Shown piece by piece: positions 33,322-42,259 of a DNA stretch of 58,642 nucleotides. The translations under genes were made by a program, and so were the position numbers. Position 1 is the stretch's first letter; each line of letters opens with the position of its first letter. The DNA comes from Ruixingdingia sedimenti (GTDB lineage: Bacteria > Pseudomonadota > Alphaproteobacteria > Rhodobacterales > Rhodobacteraceae), in assembly GCF_031432425.1 (NCBI RefSeq), contig NZ_JAVKPH010000025.1:1-58642 (forward strand), in the 5' to 3' direction. The notes below the pieces were generated by a model that saw only the letters and a program-made list of their open reading frames with translations, was not told the DNA's origin and searched no databases.

Positions 33322-34335
33322 ATGGCCACCATGGACATCTTCGAAGGCGATGCCTTCACCATCGTCGAGCTCACCCGTGCGCTCGAGAACATCCCCTACA
33401 AGCCGGCGCTGCTCTCGGGCTCGAACCTCTTCAGCCCGCGCGGCGTGCGCGCCCGCACCGTCGTGATCGAGAGCCGCGACGGCACGCTGTCGCTGATCCC
33501 GTTCTCGGAGCGCGGCTCGGCCTACGAGAGCCAAGTGCCTGACCGGCGCGAGATGCGCGCCTTCGTCTGCCGGCAGTTCAAGAAGCAGGATGTGCTCTGG
33601 GCCTCCGAGATCCAGTCCGTCCGCGACTTCGGCTCGGAAAGCGCCACCCAGCAGGTGCAGACCGAGGTGGCCTACCGGCTCAGGAAGCTCCGCCAGGACG
33701 CCGAGACCACCTTCGAATACCACCTGCTGAACGGCATCCAGGGGCTGGTGAAGGACCCGAAGGACCACGCGACGGTCGTGAACTACTTCACCGAGTTCGG
33801 CATCTCGCCCACGGCCGAGATCGACTTCGACCTCGACAATGCGAGCCCCGCCTCGGGAGCACTGCGAAAGCGCTGCCAGGCGCTGATCGAGAGCGTCGAG
33901 GACTCGATGGGCGGGCTCTCGGCCGGCGCGGTGCAGGTCCGCGCCGAATGCGGCTCGGCCTTCTTCGCCGATCTCGTTGCCCACAAGGAGGTGCGGGAGA
34001 CCTACCTCAACACCGCGGCCGCCGCCGACCTGCGCGGCCGAGTGGCCGACGAGGTCAGCTTCGGCGGCATCACCTTCCGCCGCTACCGGGGCGGCGTCGG
34101 CTTCACGGTGCCGACCGACAAGGCGTTCTTCTATCCCGAGGGCATCGAGGGGCTCTTCGAGATCTACTACGCCCCCGCCGACACCTTCGAGACGGTCAAC
34201 ACGCTCGGCCAGCCGCTCTACGCCCGCACGATCCCCGACCGGGATCGCGACGAGTGGGTGCGGCTCGAGATCGAGAGCAACCCGCTCCCGATCTGCACCC
34301 GCCCGCAGGTGCTGCGCTCAGCACGACGGACCTGA
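33322..34335 (+). CDS. Major capsid protein (lambda gpE type)
   Basis: A 337-residue protein started at 33322, where AGGAGG lies 12 bases upstream. MATMDIFEGDAFTIVELTRAL and RTVVIESRDGTLSLIPFSERG are typical of the lambda gpE family, as is the C-terminal VRLEIESNPLPICTRPQVL. It forms the head shell. Its last residues (RSARRT) differ from what I expect for the family, and the gene stops four bases before an inserted reverse-strand gene. A GC stem with a long loop lies just upstream (33258-33301). Confidence 0.9.
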   Translation: MATMDIFEGDAFTIVELTRALENIPYKPALLSGSNLFSPRGVRARTVVIESRDGTLSLIPFSERGSAYESQVPDRREMRAFVCRQFKKQDVLWASEIQSVRDFGSESATQQVQTEVAYRLRKLRQDAETTFEYHLLNGIQGLVKDPKDHATVVNYFTEFGISPTAEIDFDLDNASPASGALRKRCQALIESVEDSMGGLSAGAVQVRAECGSAFFADLVAHKEVRETYLNTAAAADLRGRVADEVSFGGITFRRYRGGVGFTVPTDKAFFYPEGIEGLFEIYYAPADTFETVNTLGQPLYARTIPDRDRDEWVRLEIESNPLPICTRPQVLRSARRT

Positions 34336-34339
34336 CGAG

Positions 34340-35185
34340 TCAGAGCGTGACGCTGTATCGGGCGTGAAGATCGCTGAGATGCCGGACCAGCCAGTCGGCC
34401 GGTTCGGTATCCTGCCAGAAGCGCCATAGTTCCGGATAGCTCATCGCCTCGAACACCGGTGATGATCCTGCCACGCGCGCCCTGAACTCGTCGATCTCCT
34501 CACGATGGGCGGCGAACTCCGGACCGGCACCCGGGTTCGCAGGCTCCCAGAACAGATAGAGCAGCGTCACGGGGCGGTCTGGAAAGGTGCGAGCCAGACC
34601 GAAGGCATGCTTGATGAGCTGTGCAGCGTCGAGCCAGGTGTACTGGTCCGGGCGATCCCGGAGGCGCAGCATCTCGCGAAAGTATCCCTGATCGCGCCGC
34701 GCGTCCCTGATCTGCTCCTCGTAGGCGGGCGAGAATTCAGCCCGGTGGGCCGACAGGTGTTCGGTCAGCTTGGACTCGATCCCGACCACGCCGCCGGGGC
34801 CTGAAAGCACGACGTCGAGGTTGGGAGCACGGCCGCCGCGGAGTCCGGTGGGGCATTTCCGCTCGAAGCGAAGATCGTGGAAACCGGCAGCCATCGGCAT
34901 GGCGAGGTCGGCGATCCGGCTCCGAAACGGCGCGAAGCAGTTGACTGCCAGCCCTGATGAAGAATGGGCCGCCCGGAACTTGGTCTCCAATTCGTTGCCG
35001 TCCCCCGACGACAGGTCTGCTTCGAAATCCTCCAGCGTGACCTGCGGAAGCAGGGTGTCGCGAAAATCTGCAACGTAGCCCTTCGGGTCGAGGGACGTGT
35101 CCGGGTGCTGGCGCATGAACGCCTCTGACAGCGCCTGAACGGCTCGGACCCTCGTCGGGCGCTCTGAAATCGATTCCTGTTTCAT
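34340..35185 (-). CDS. PD-(D/E)XK nuclease-like gene inserted in the head operon
   Basis: A 281-residue protein on the strand opposite to the head genes. APNLDVVLSGPGGVVGIESKLTE near 140-162 gives the core of a PD-(D/E)XK fold (Asp in the first strand, Glu-x-Lys in the next). The overall pattern recalls putative restriction endonucleases of the PGN_0703 kind. The start at 35185 was preferred, but no clear ribosome-binding site is seen and ATG 35251 is possible. It is not needed for a lambda-type head; it looks like a carried accessory gene (moron) for defence or exclusion. Confidence 0.65.
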   Translation of the reverse strand: MKQESISERPTRVRAVQALSEAFMRQHPDTSLDPKGYVADFRDTLLPQVTLEDFEADLSSGDGNELETKFRAAHSSSGLAVNCFAPFRSRIADLAMPMAAGFHDLRFERKCPTGLRGGRAPNLDVVLSGPGGVVGIESKLTEHLSAHRAEFSPAYEEQIRDARRDQGYFREMLRLRDRPDQYTWLDAAQLIKHAFGLARTFPDRPVTLLYLFWEPANPGAGPEFAAHREEIDEFRARVAGSSPVFEAMSYPELWRFWQDTEPADWLVRHLSDLHARYSVTL

Positions 35186-35200
35186 GGGAGCAGTATAGCC

Positions 35201-35515
35201 ATGACCAGCGCGTTCGCATCCGCCCTCGACGCGCTCTTCGCGGATGCGCATCTCGCGCGCGACATCGTCTACATCGCTGAGGGCGGCGCGCCGTCGCTGG
35301 TCCGCGCCATCCTGCGGCGCCCCGACGACGTCACCAGTTTCGGCGAGGCGCGGATCTGGTCGGAGAGCATCCGGCTCGATCTGCGCCTTTCCGAAGTGGC
35401 CAACCCGCGTCCCGGTGACCGGATCGAGATCGACGGCGAAGCCTTCCTCATCCAGGGCGAACCCGTTCGCGACCGCGAGCGGCTCGTCTGGAATGTCGAC
35501 CTGCGCCCGGCCTGA
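35201..35515 (+). CDS. Head-tail joining protein
   Basis: A 104-residue protein (MTSAFASALDALFADAHLARDIVYI, then PRPGDRIEIDGEAFLIQGEPVRDRERLVW) in the position of lambda gpFII. GGGAG precedes the ATG. It starts 15 bases from the start of the reverse-strand nuclease gene, so both must share this short gap. It probably joins the head completion ring to the tail. Confidence 0.65.
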   Translation: MTSAFASALDALFADAHLARDIVYIAEGGAPSLVRAILRRPDDVTSFGEARIWSESIRLDLRLSEVANPRPGDRIEIDGEAFLIQGEPVRDRERLVWNVDLRPA

Positions 35516-35520
35516 CCGCG

Positions 35521-36153
35521 ATGAAGCTGAAGCTCGACATCACGCCGGACCTCGTCGCCGCCATGGCCGCCGAGGTGAAGGCCGGCGAGAAGGCCGTCAC
35601 CGCCGCCATGCGCGAGGCCGGGACCGGGCTCAAGACCGCCTGGCGCGGCCAGATCACCGGCGCGGGGCTCGGGCCGCGGCTCGCGAACTCGATTCGGAGC
35701 CAGACCTATCCGAAGGCCGGCGAGAGCCTGAACGCCGCGGCGCTCGTGTGGTCCAAGGCCCCGGTCATCGTCGGCGCCCACGACACCGGCCCGCTGATCC
35801 GCTCCAAGGACGGGTTCTGGCTTGCGATCCCGACGCCAGCCGCCGGACGCGGCCTGCGCGGCGGCAGGATCACCCCCGGCGAATGGGAGCGCCGCCGGGG
35901 GCTGCGGCTCCGCTTCGTCTACCGTCGCCGCGGGCCCAGCCTGCTGGTGGCAGAGGGACGGCTGAACAGTCGTGGGCTCGGTGTCGCGTCACGCTCGAAG
36001 ACTGGCCGCGGGCGCACGACGGTGCCGATCTTCCTGCTGGTGCCGCAGGTCAAGCTGCCGAAGCGGCTCAACCTAGACCGCGACGCGGAAAGAGCGCTCG
36101 ACAGCGTGCCGGGTTTGATCGTCGCGAACTGGGTGGAGGGGAGGATCCGATAG
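35521..36153 (+). CDS. DUF6441-type tail completion protein
   Basis: A 210-residue basic protein (MKLKLDITPDLVAAMAAEVKAGEKAV..., with TKLPKRL-like VKLPKRLNLDRDAERALDSVPG at the end). It matches the DUF6441 type placed between head-joining and tail terminator genes, the slot of lambda gpZ. It follows the previous stop by 5 bases. A small acidic N-terminal and strongly basic central part are visible. Confidence 0.65.
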   Translation: MKLKLDITPDLVAAMAAEVKAGEKAVTAAMREAGTGLKTAWRGQITGAGLGPRLANSIRSQTYPKAGESLNAAALVWSKAPVIVGAHDTGPLIRSKDGFWLAIPTPAAGRGLRGGRITPGEWERRRGLRLRFVYRRRGPSLLVAEGRLNSRGLGVASRSKTGRGRTTVPIFLLVPQVKLPKRLNLDRDAERALDSVPGLIVANWVEGRIR

Positions 36154-36179
36154 CGATCTCGACTGAGTGTGCTAAGAGA

Positions 36180-37106
36180 TCAGAGATCGACACCCCTGAG
36201 TATCGACAGCCAGTCCTCGAACTCGTCCAGGCCGTATTTGTTCTTGGCCAGATTGCACGCGAGATGCGTGATCGCGACGTTTGCATCGTCGTAGCTGCCG
36301 TTGGCGCTGTCAGTTCGATCAGCGGAGGGCTGAAGCATCTTGTTGGCTCCACCGGCCATAAGCGCGCCACCACACAGGGCGCATCGTCCACCTTGTTCGC
36401 TCCACTTGCGGACAAGAAGGGCATTGAGATCGGAGAGGTTCGGCGCTGAACGTAGCGGATTAACCTTTACACCGAGCTCCCCGCCGCGTTTGACGCGATC
36501 GATGATCAGCATCGCCATCCGAAAGACTTCTTGCTTGACCGATGGCTCGACCTCTGCCGACACGCTGCTGCGCAGCTCGAGGTAGTTGGTGACGTCTTCG
36601 CGAAGGTTCAGGGTGATGGGCTCGATTTCGAGCGCCATGACCGCCTCTCGTTCGGCGCCTGTCGCTTCGACAACGCCGCCCCTGTTGGCGATCTCGGCGA
36701 AGGATCGGTACGCGATCGGGATCGTGTCGTGCGCGGCGGGATATGGCGGCCCGACCATGTTGGCCGCTGCCAGAACCGCCATGGAGTGGGGCCAGCGATC
36801 GCCCCACTGCGCATTGGAGTTCGCCCAGACCTCCGGAGGCACGATCTTGCGTGTTTCGAGGATCTGGTTGGGTTCGATGGTCACTGCCGAAATCAGGCGG
36901 CTTCGGTGTTCCGGCAGCCGAGTCATTTCGGTGCTGGTCGTGCCGACGTAGACGAGAACGTCTCGACCTGCCACGAACTCGCGCCTGAGGCGATCGCCGA
37001 CTGACCGCTTGGTGAAGGACACACAGGGCCACTCGTCACTGATCTGAGCCCATTCGCTCTTAAGGAAAACTCGCCCGTCGGGTTTCATCATATGGGATAC
37101 ACGCAT
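36180..37106 (-). CDS. HNH endonuclease gene inserted in the tail operon
   Basis: A 308-residue protein on the strand opposite to the tail genes. The C-terminal HNH domain reads CALCGGALMAGGANKMLQPS, then DRTD, NVAITHLACNLAKNKYG: a Cys pair, the His-Asn-His-like core and a closing Cys. The N-terminal 200 residues are unassigned. ATG 37106 is preferred, 37091 is possible, and neither has a strong ribosome-binding site. Like the gene at 34340, it is a nuclease carried within late genes. Confidence 0.65.
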   Translation of the reverse strand: MRVSHMMKPDGRVFLKSEWAQISDEWPCVSFTKRSVGDRLRREFVAGRDVLVYVGTTSTEMTRLPEHRSRLISAVTIEPNQILETRKIVPPEVWANSNAQWGDRWPHSMAVLAAANMVGPPYPAAHDTIPIAYRSFAEIANRGGVVEATGAEREAVMALEIEPITLNLREDVTNYLELRSSVSAEVEPSVKQEVFRMAMLIIDRVKRGGELGVKVNPLRSAPNLSDLNALLVRKWSEQGGRCALCGGALMAGGANKMLQPSADRTDSANGSYDDANVAITHLACNLAKNKYGLDEFEDWLSILRGVDL

Positions 37107-37126
37107 GCCCCTGAACCTGATCGGAA

Positions 37127-37150
37127 ATTGGCAACTTGGCAATTCGGCAA
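37127..37150. repeat. Triple 8-bp tandem repeat upstream of the HNH gene
   Basis: ATTGGCAA, CTTGGCAA and TTCGGCAA follow one another at 37127-37150 without spacers. They sit in the 70-base gap between the reverse-strand HNH gene and the tail terminator gene, where promoter and operator of the HNH gene are expected. Binding by its own product or by a regulator is an inference. Confidence 0.4.
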
Positions 37151-37176
37151 GTACGTCTCAAACCTGAGGCCCCGAT

Positions 37177-37596
37177 GTGCCCACACCACGCGAAACCATC
37201 CTCGCCGCGCTGCACGCGCGGCTTTCGGCGATGCCCGCCACCGCCCTGCGCGGCGAGGTGCTGCCCGAGCGCGTGCCGGCCGAGGGGCTGCTGATCCTGC
37301 GCGACGGCGAGCCGGGGGAGCCGGAGATCACGCTGTCGCCGCTCGCCTACCACTACCAGCACCGCGCCGAGATCGAGGCGGTCGTGCAAGGTGCCGATCG
37401 CGACACCGCATTCGACACGCTGACCGCCAGTATCGGCGCTGCGCTCGCCGCCGACCGAACGCTGGGTGGGCTCTGCGACTGGGTCGAGGCGGAAGCCCCG
37501 CGGCCCGTGGACCTCCCGGTCGAGGGCGCGGCCAGCCTCAAGGCCGCCGTGGTTCCGGTGGTGCTGCACTATTCCACGGCCGACCCGCTGGCCTGA
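37177..37596 (+). CDS. Tail terminator protein
   Basis: A 139-residue protein in the slot of lambda gpU. It reads MPTPRETILAALHARLSAMPATALRG, then AYHYQHRAEIEAVVQGADRDTAFDTL, and ends VVPVVLHYSTADPLA. It begins at GTG 37177; there is also an overlapping ATG two bases before it, out of frame. It probably caps the tail tube. Confidence 0.65.
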   Translation: MPTPRETILAALHARLSAMPATALRGEVLPERVPAEGLLILRDGEPGEPEITLSPLAYHYQHRAEIEAVVQGADRDTAFDTLTASIGAALAADRTLGGLCDWVEAEAPRPVDLPVEGAASLKAAVVPVVLHYSTADPLA

Positions 37597-37620
37597 CCCC
37601 GACAATCCGAGGAGAACACC

Positions 37621-38559
37621 ATGGCACGAGCCCAGGGGGCGCGGGCGCTGATGGCGCTTGCGTTCGAGACGACCTATGGAACGCCGCCCGCCAGCGGCTT
37701 CACCCGCATGCCCTTCGCCAGCACCTCGCTCGGCGCTGAGCAGCCGCTGCTGAACTCGGAGCTGCTCGGCTACGGCCGCGATCCGCTGGCGCCGATCAAG
37801 GACGCGGTCACGGCAGACGGCGATGTCGTCGTGCCGCTCGACGCCGAGGCCTTCGGCTTCTGGCTGAAGGCGGCGTTCGGCGCACCGACGACCACCGGCA
37901 CCGGCCCCTGGACGCACGAGTTCCAGTCTGGGTCCTGGTCGCTGCCCAGCATGTCGATCGAGACCGGCATGCCGGAGGTGCCGCGCTATGCGATGTATTC
38001 GGGCTGCGTGCTCGACCAGATCACCTGGCAGATGCAGCGCTCGGGCCTGCTGACGGCAACGGCGCGGCTGGTGGCGCAGGGCGAGACGGTCGGGACCACG
38101 ACGAGCGCAGGGACACCCGCAGCGCTGGAACTGAAGCGCTTCGGGCACTTCAACGGCGCGATCACGCGGAACGGCTCGGCCCTCGGCAATGTGGTCTCGG
38201 CAGAGATCACCTATGCCAACAACCTCGACCGGATCGAGACCATCCGCTCGGACGGGCGCATCGACGGCGCAGACCCGTCAATCGCGGCGCTGACCGGTCG
38301 GATCGAGGTCCGCTTCGCCGACCAGACGCTGGTGACGCAGGCGATCAACGGCGAGGCCTGCGAGATGGAATTCGCCTACGTCCTGCCGTCCGGCGAGAGC
38401 TTCACCTTCACCGTGCACGCCGTCTACCTGCCGCGCCCGCGGATCGAGATTTCCGGGCCGCAGGGCGTGCAGGCGACCTTCGACTGGCAGGCCGCCCGCG
38501 ACAGCGTCGTCGGCCGGATGTGCACCGCCACCCTCGTGAACAATGTGGAGACGTACTGA
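37621..38559 (+). CDS. Major tail tube protein
   Basis: A 312-residue protein starting MARAQGARALMALAFETTYGTPP, with PLLNSELLGYGRDPLAPIKDAV and a C-terminal SGESFTFTVHAVYLPRPRIEIS, typical of tube proteins of long-tailed phages of this group. GAGGAGA precedes the start. It forms the inner tail tube. Its stop overlaps the chaperone start at 38559. Confidence 0.85.
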   Translation: MARAQGARALMALAFETTYGTPPASGFTRMPFASTSLGAEQPLLNSELLGYGRDPLAPIKDAVTADGDVVVPLDAEAFGFWLKAAFGAPTTTGTGPWTHEFQSGSWSLPSMSIETGMPEVPRYAMYSGCVLDQITWQMQRSGLLTATARLVAQGETVGTTTSAGTPAALELKRFGHFNGAITRNGSALGNVVSAEITYANNLDRIETIRSDGRIDGADPSIAALTGRIEVRFADQTLVTQAINGEACEMEFAYVLPSGESFTFTVHAVYLPRPRIEISGPQGVQATFDWQAARDSVVGRMCTATLVNNVETY

Positions 38560-38996
38560 TGCTGACGCTCGACCTGACCAACGCGCCACGCTGGCACGAC
38601 CTCGCGCCCGGTGTCCGGGTGCAGCTGCGCCCGCTGACCACGGCGCTGATGGTGGCGACGCGCAGCGATCCCGCCGTCGAGGCGGTGCCCGAGGAGGCGT
38701 CCGACGAGGAGCGCGCCGTCGCCTTCGCCAAGGCGCTCGCGCGCCGCGCGTTGCTCGCATGGGAGGGCATCGGCGACGCCGACGGCAACCCCATCGACCC
38801 GGGCCCCGAGGCCATCGACGCGCTGCTCGACGTCTGGCCGATCTTCGAGGCGTTCCAGCTGACCTACATCTCGAGGGGCCTGCTGCTGGAACAGGAAAAA
38901 AACGCCTCCGCGCTCTCGCCGAATGGTCCTTCGGCGGGGGCGAGCGATACTGCCAAGCCTGCCAAACGACGTGCGAAGACTGCCCGGCGCGGCTGA
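38559..38996 (+). CDS. Tail assembly chaperone, short form (gpG-like)
   Basis: A 145-residue protein read without frameshifting. Its position between tube and tape measure, and the second frame described below, fit lambda gpG. It ends in a basic tail (KPAKRRAKTARRG). It should bind the tape measure during tail assembly. Start at ATG 38559 overlaps the tube stop. Confidence 0.75.
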   Translation: MLTLDLTNAPRWHDLAPGVRVQLRPLTTALMVATRSDPAVEAVPEEASDEERAVAFAKALARRALLAWEGIGDADGNPIDPGPEAIDALLDVWPIFEAFQLTYISRGLLLEQEKNASALSPNGPSAGASDTAKPAKRRAKTARRG

Positions 38997-39223
38997 ACCG
39001 GCCGCTGACCCATGAGGGTTGGCAGGTCTGGGACCTGGTCGGCCGCCTCGGAGGTCAGCTGCGCGTGCTACCCGGCGCCGTGATCGGCTGGGACATGTCG
39101 GCGGCGCTCGCGCTCGGTGACGCGCTCGGCGTGCCGCCCCTCGCCATGGCCGAACTGCTACCCGTCATCGAGGCGGTGATGGTCACGAAGCTCAACGAAC
39201 AGATGGATCACTCCCATGGCTGA
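38559..39223 (+). CDS. Tail assembly chaperone, long form by -1 frameshift (gpGT-like)
   Basis: At 38897-38903 the ribosome can slip back one base on A AAA AAC and read the -1 frame to 39223, giving about 221 residues. The added part begins RLRALAEWSFGGGE and holds YCQACQTTCEDCPARLN, a four-cysteine knuckle, then LPGAVIGWDMSAALALGDALG and EAVMVTKLNEQMD. Lambda makes gpG and gpGT in the same way from the same slot. The end overlaps the tape measure start. Confidence 0.75.
38897..38903 (+). promoter_or_regulatory. -1 ribosomal frameshift slippery heptamer
   Basis: A AAA AAC in the phase X XXY YYZ relative to the frame opened at 38559 (zero-frame codons AAA and AAC at 38898-38903). After slippage the reading continues in the frame that ends at 39223. 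GC-rich sequence follows that could form a stimulatory structure, but I did not model it. Confidence 0.75.
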
Positions 39224-41633
39224 GAAGAGAGTCAGCGTCCGCCTCGCGGCCGTGGGCGGGCGACAGGTTCGCGCCGAGCTGGAAGGCGTGGGCGAAGCCG
39301 GGTCGCGCGGCTTTGGACGGCTGAGCCGCGAGATGGAAGCGGCCAACGCCCGGCTCGCGGCCTTCTCGCGGCGTGTGCGGGTCGCGGCCGCCGCCGGCGT
39401 GGCCGCCGCGACCGCCGCTGGCGTGGCGATGATCCGGTCCGGCCTGCAAACGGTCGATGCGCAGGCCAAGCTCGCGCAGTCCCTCGGCACCACCGTCGCC
39501 TCGATCCAGACGCTGGAGCGCGCGGGCGAGCTGGCGGGCGTCTCGATGTCCGGCATCGAGCAGGCCACCAAGGATCTGACGCGCCGTCTCAGCCAGGCGG
39601 CCGCCGGGACCGGCCCCGCCGCCGACGCGCTGGACCGGCTGGGGCTCTCGGCCAACGAACTGATCGCCCTGCCGCTGGACCAGCGGGTGGGTGCGATCAA
39701 CGCCGCCATCGAAAGTTTCGTCCCTGCCGCCGAGCGCGCCGCCGTCGCGGGCCAGCTCTTCGGCGAGGAAGGTTCCATCGCCATGAGCCGGATCGACACC
39801 GCGACGCTGCGCCAGGCGACGGAGGACGTGCTTGCTTTCGGTGTCGTGGTCTCCGAGCAGGATGCCGACCAGATTGAGCGGACGAACGACGCGATCTCCC
39901 GGCTGGGGCTGATCTGGCGCGGGCTGTCGAACCAGCTGGCCGTCGCTGCGGCCCCCGCTCTGGAAGCTGTCGCCAACGCCATGGCGGCGGTCGCCAGCCG
40001 CACCGGCCCGCTCGGCATTGCGATCCGCGGCCTCTTCGACAACATTGGTCGCCTGACAACCTATGCCGCCACCTTCGCCGCGTTCTTCGCGGGACGCTGG
40101 GTCGCGGGCATGGCCGCTGCGGCGCTCTCGGTCCGTGGCCTCGCCACAGCGCTCGTCCTTCTGCGCGGCGCATTGATCCGCACCGGCATCGGGGCGCTGA
40201 TCGTCGGCGCGGGCGAGCTCGTCTACCAGTTCACCCGTCTCGTCTCCGGCGCGGGCGGCTTCGGCGAGGCGATGTCGCTCCTGAAGGACGTCGCCGTTGA
40301 GGTCTGGGAGAGGATCAGGATGGGCGCGGCTGCGGCGGGCGCCGCCGCCACGGCGATGTTCTTCGACCTGAAGGCCGACGCCGCGTCGGGCATGCAGAGC
40401 GCCATCGAGAGCGTCGTTGCCTTCGGCAACACGGCGGCGAACACGTTCGAGGGGGCCTACGAGGCGATCAAGGCGATCTGGGGTCTGCTGCCCGCCGCCA
40501 TCGGCGATCTGGCATTCCAGGCGGCCAACAGCCTGGTCGACGGCGTCGAGGCGATGCTGAACGGCGTGGTCTCGCGCATCAACGGCTTCATCGGAGGCAT
40601 CAACCAGGGGCTGGAAGCGCTCGGGTCGGAGCGCCGCATCTCGCTGGTGCCCGACCTCGACCTCGGCGAGATCGAGAACCGCTTCGAGGGCGCGGCGACG
40701 GCAGCGACCACCGCCGCGCAGGCGGCGTTCGACCGGGCCTTCGAGGACAACCCGCTCACCGCGCCCGATCTCGGCCTGACCGAGGCGGCGAACCGGGCGC
40801 TCGAGTCCGCGAACCTTTACCGCGGCGCCGCGCGCGACCTTGCGGAGGGGGCCCGCGCGCCGCTCGAAAGCTGGCAGGCCCTGCGCGACGCGGTGCGCGG
40901 CACCGACGAGGCGAGCGCGGATGCGCTGACCGAGGCCACAGGCGCGGCCGAGCGGCTGGAGACGGCGCTCGGTGAAGCCGGACGCGCTGCGACAGGTGCG
41001 GGCGCAGCCGCCGGAGCTGCAGCCGCTGCAGCGGAGCCAGACACCGAGGCGGCCGTCACCGGTTGGCAGGCGGTCACGGCGGCGCTCTCCGACTATGCCA
41101 GCAAGGCGCGCGAGATCGGCGGCGATATCGGCCAGAGCCTCGTCGGCGCCTTCCAGTCGGCGGAGAACGCGGTCGGTGATTTCGTGAAGACCGGCAAGCT
41201 GAACTTCCGCGATCTCGTCACCTCGCTGCTGGCCGATCTCGCCCAGCTGGCGGCGCGGCGGTTCATCCTGGGGCCGATCGCCAATGCCCTATCCGGCGTG
41301 TTCTCCGGCGCGGGCGGTATTTTTGCCAACGTCCTGCATGCGGGCGGGATGGTCGGCACGGCCGGGCCGTCCCGCATGGTCCCGGCCATGGCCTTCGCCG
41401 CCGCGCCGCGCATGCATGACGGCGGCATGGCCGGCCTCCGCCATGATGAGGTGCCCGCGATCCTCCAGCGGGGCGAGCGAGTGCTGTCGCGGCGCGAGGC
41501 ACAGAGCTACGGCGCGGGCGGCGGGGTCAACGTCACGATCATGGCCCGCGACGCCGAGAGCTTCCGTCAATCGCGGACGCAGGTTGCAGCAGACATCGCT
41601 CGCGCCGTGTCGCTCGGGCGGAGGGGCATGTGA
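39216..41633 (+). CDS. Tail tape measure protein
   Basis: An 805-residue protein. It has a helical N-terminus (RLSREMEAANARLAAFSRRVR), hydrophobic segments between about 260 and 340 (TYAATFAAFFAGRWVAGMAAAALS), long Ala-rich coiled coils and a C-terminal part with GGMVGTAGPSRMVPAMAFAAAP and VLSRREAQSYG. It sets tail length and may form a channel for DNA entry. The start at 39216 overlaps the end of the frameshifted chaperone. Confidence 0.85.
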   Translation: MAEKRVSVRLAAVGGRQVRAELEGVGEAGSRGFGRLSREMEAANARLAAFSRRVRVAAAAGVAAATAAGVAMIRSGLQTVDAQAKLAQSLGTTVASIQTLERAGELAGVSMSGIEQATKDLTRRLSQAAAGTGPAADALDRLGLSANELIALPLDQRVGAINAAIESFVPAAERAAVAGQLFGEEGSIAMSRIDTATLRQATEDVLAFGVVVSEQDADQIERTNDAISRLGLIWRGLSNQLAVAAAPALEAVANAMAAVASRTGPLGIAIRGLFDNIGRLTTYAATFAAFFAGRWVAGMAAAALSVRGLATALVLLRGALIRTGIGALIVGAGELVYQFTRLVSGAGGFGEAMSLLKDVAVEVWERIRMGAAAAGAAATAMFFDLKADAASGMQSAIESVVAFGNTAANTFEGAYEAIKAIWGLLPAAIGDLAFQAANSLVDGVEAMLNGVVSRINGFIGGINQGLEALGSERRISLVPDLDLGEIENRFEGAATAATTAAQAAFDRAFEDNPLTAPDLGLTEAANRALESANLYRGAARDLAEGARAPLESWQALRDAVRGTDEASADALTEATGAAERLETALGEAGRAATGAGAAAGAAAAAAEPDTEAAVTGWQAVTAALSDYASKAREIGGDIGQSLVGAFQSAENAVGDFVKTGKLNFRDLVTSLLADLAQLAARRFILGPIANALSGVFSGAGGIFANVLHAGGMVGTAGPSRMVPAMAFAAAPRMHDGGMAGLRHDEVPAILQRGERVLSRREAQSYGAGGGVNVTIMARDAESFRQSRTQVAADIARAVSLGRRGM

Positions 41634-42259
41634 TGGCGTTTCACGAGGTCCGGTTTCCCGACAACATCAGCCGCGGCGCCCGCGGTGGGCCGGAGCGGCG
41701 CACCCAGATCGTCGAGCTCGCCTCGGGCGACGAGGAGCGGAACGCCAGCTGGGCCAACTCGCGCCGCCGGTACGATGTCGCCTACGGCATCCGCCGCGCG
41801 GACGATCTGGCGGCGGTAGTCGCCTTCTTCGAGGCGCGGAACGGTCGCCTCCATGGCTTCCGCTTCAAGGACTGGGGCGACTTCAAGTCCTGTCTTCCCT
41901 CGGGCACGCCGTCGCCCACCGATCAGGCGATCGGCACCGGCGATGGCACGACGACCGCCTTCCAGCTGGTCAAAAGCTATGCCTCCGGCAGCCAGACATG
42001 GGCCCGGACGATCACGAAGCCGGTGGTCAGCACGGTCCGCATCGCGCTCGATGGCGCGGAGCAGCTCGGCGGATTGTCTGTCGACACGACCACCGGAGTG
42101 GTCACCCTCGACAGCGCGCCCGCCGAGGGCGTCGCCGTGACCGCAGGCTTCGCCTTCGACGTGCCGGTCCGCTTCGACACCGATGCGCTCGACGTGACGC
42201 TCGACCTCGAGCGGCTCGGCTCGATCACCTCCATTCCGCTGCTGGAACTGCGCCGATGA
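41633..42259 (+). CDS. DUF2460 distal tail protein (GTA gp12-like)
   Basis: A 208-residue protein starting at 41633 (MAFHEVRFPDNISRGARGGP), with RRYDVAYGIRRADDLAAVVAFFEARNGRLHGFRFKDW, the signature of DUF2460, gp12 of Rhodobacter gene transfer agents. It forms the hub at the tail tip. The start overlaps the tape measure stop by one base, and the next gene starts before its end. Confidence 0.85.
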   Translation: MAFHEVRFPDNISRGARGGPERRTQIVELASGDEERNASWANSRRRYDVAYGIRRADDLAAVVAFFEARNGRLHGFRFKDWGDFKSCLPSGTPSPTDQAIGTGDGTTTAFQLVKSYASGSQTWARTITKPVVSTVRIALDGAEQLGGLSVDTTTGVVTLDSAPAEGVAVTAGFAFDVPVRFDTDALDVTLDLERLGSITSIPLLELRR

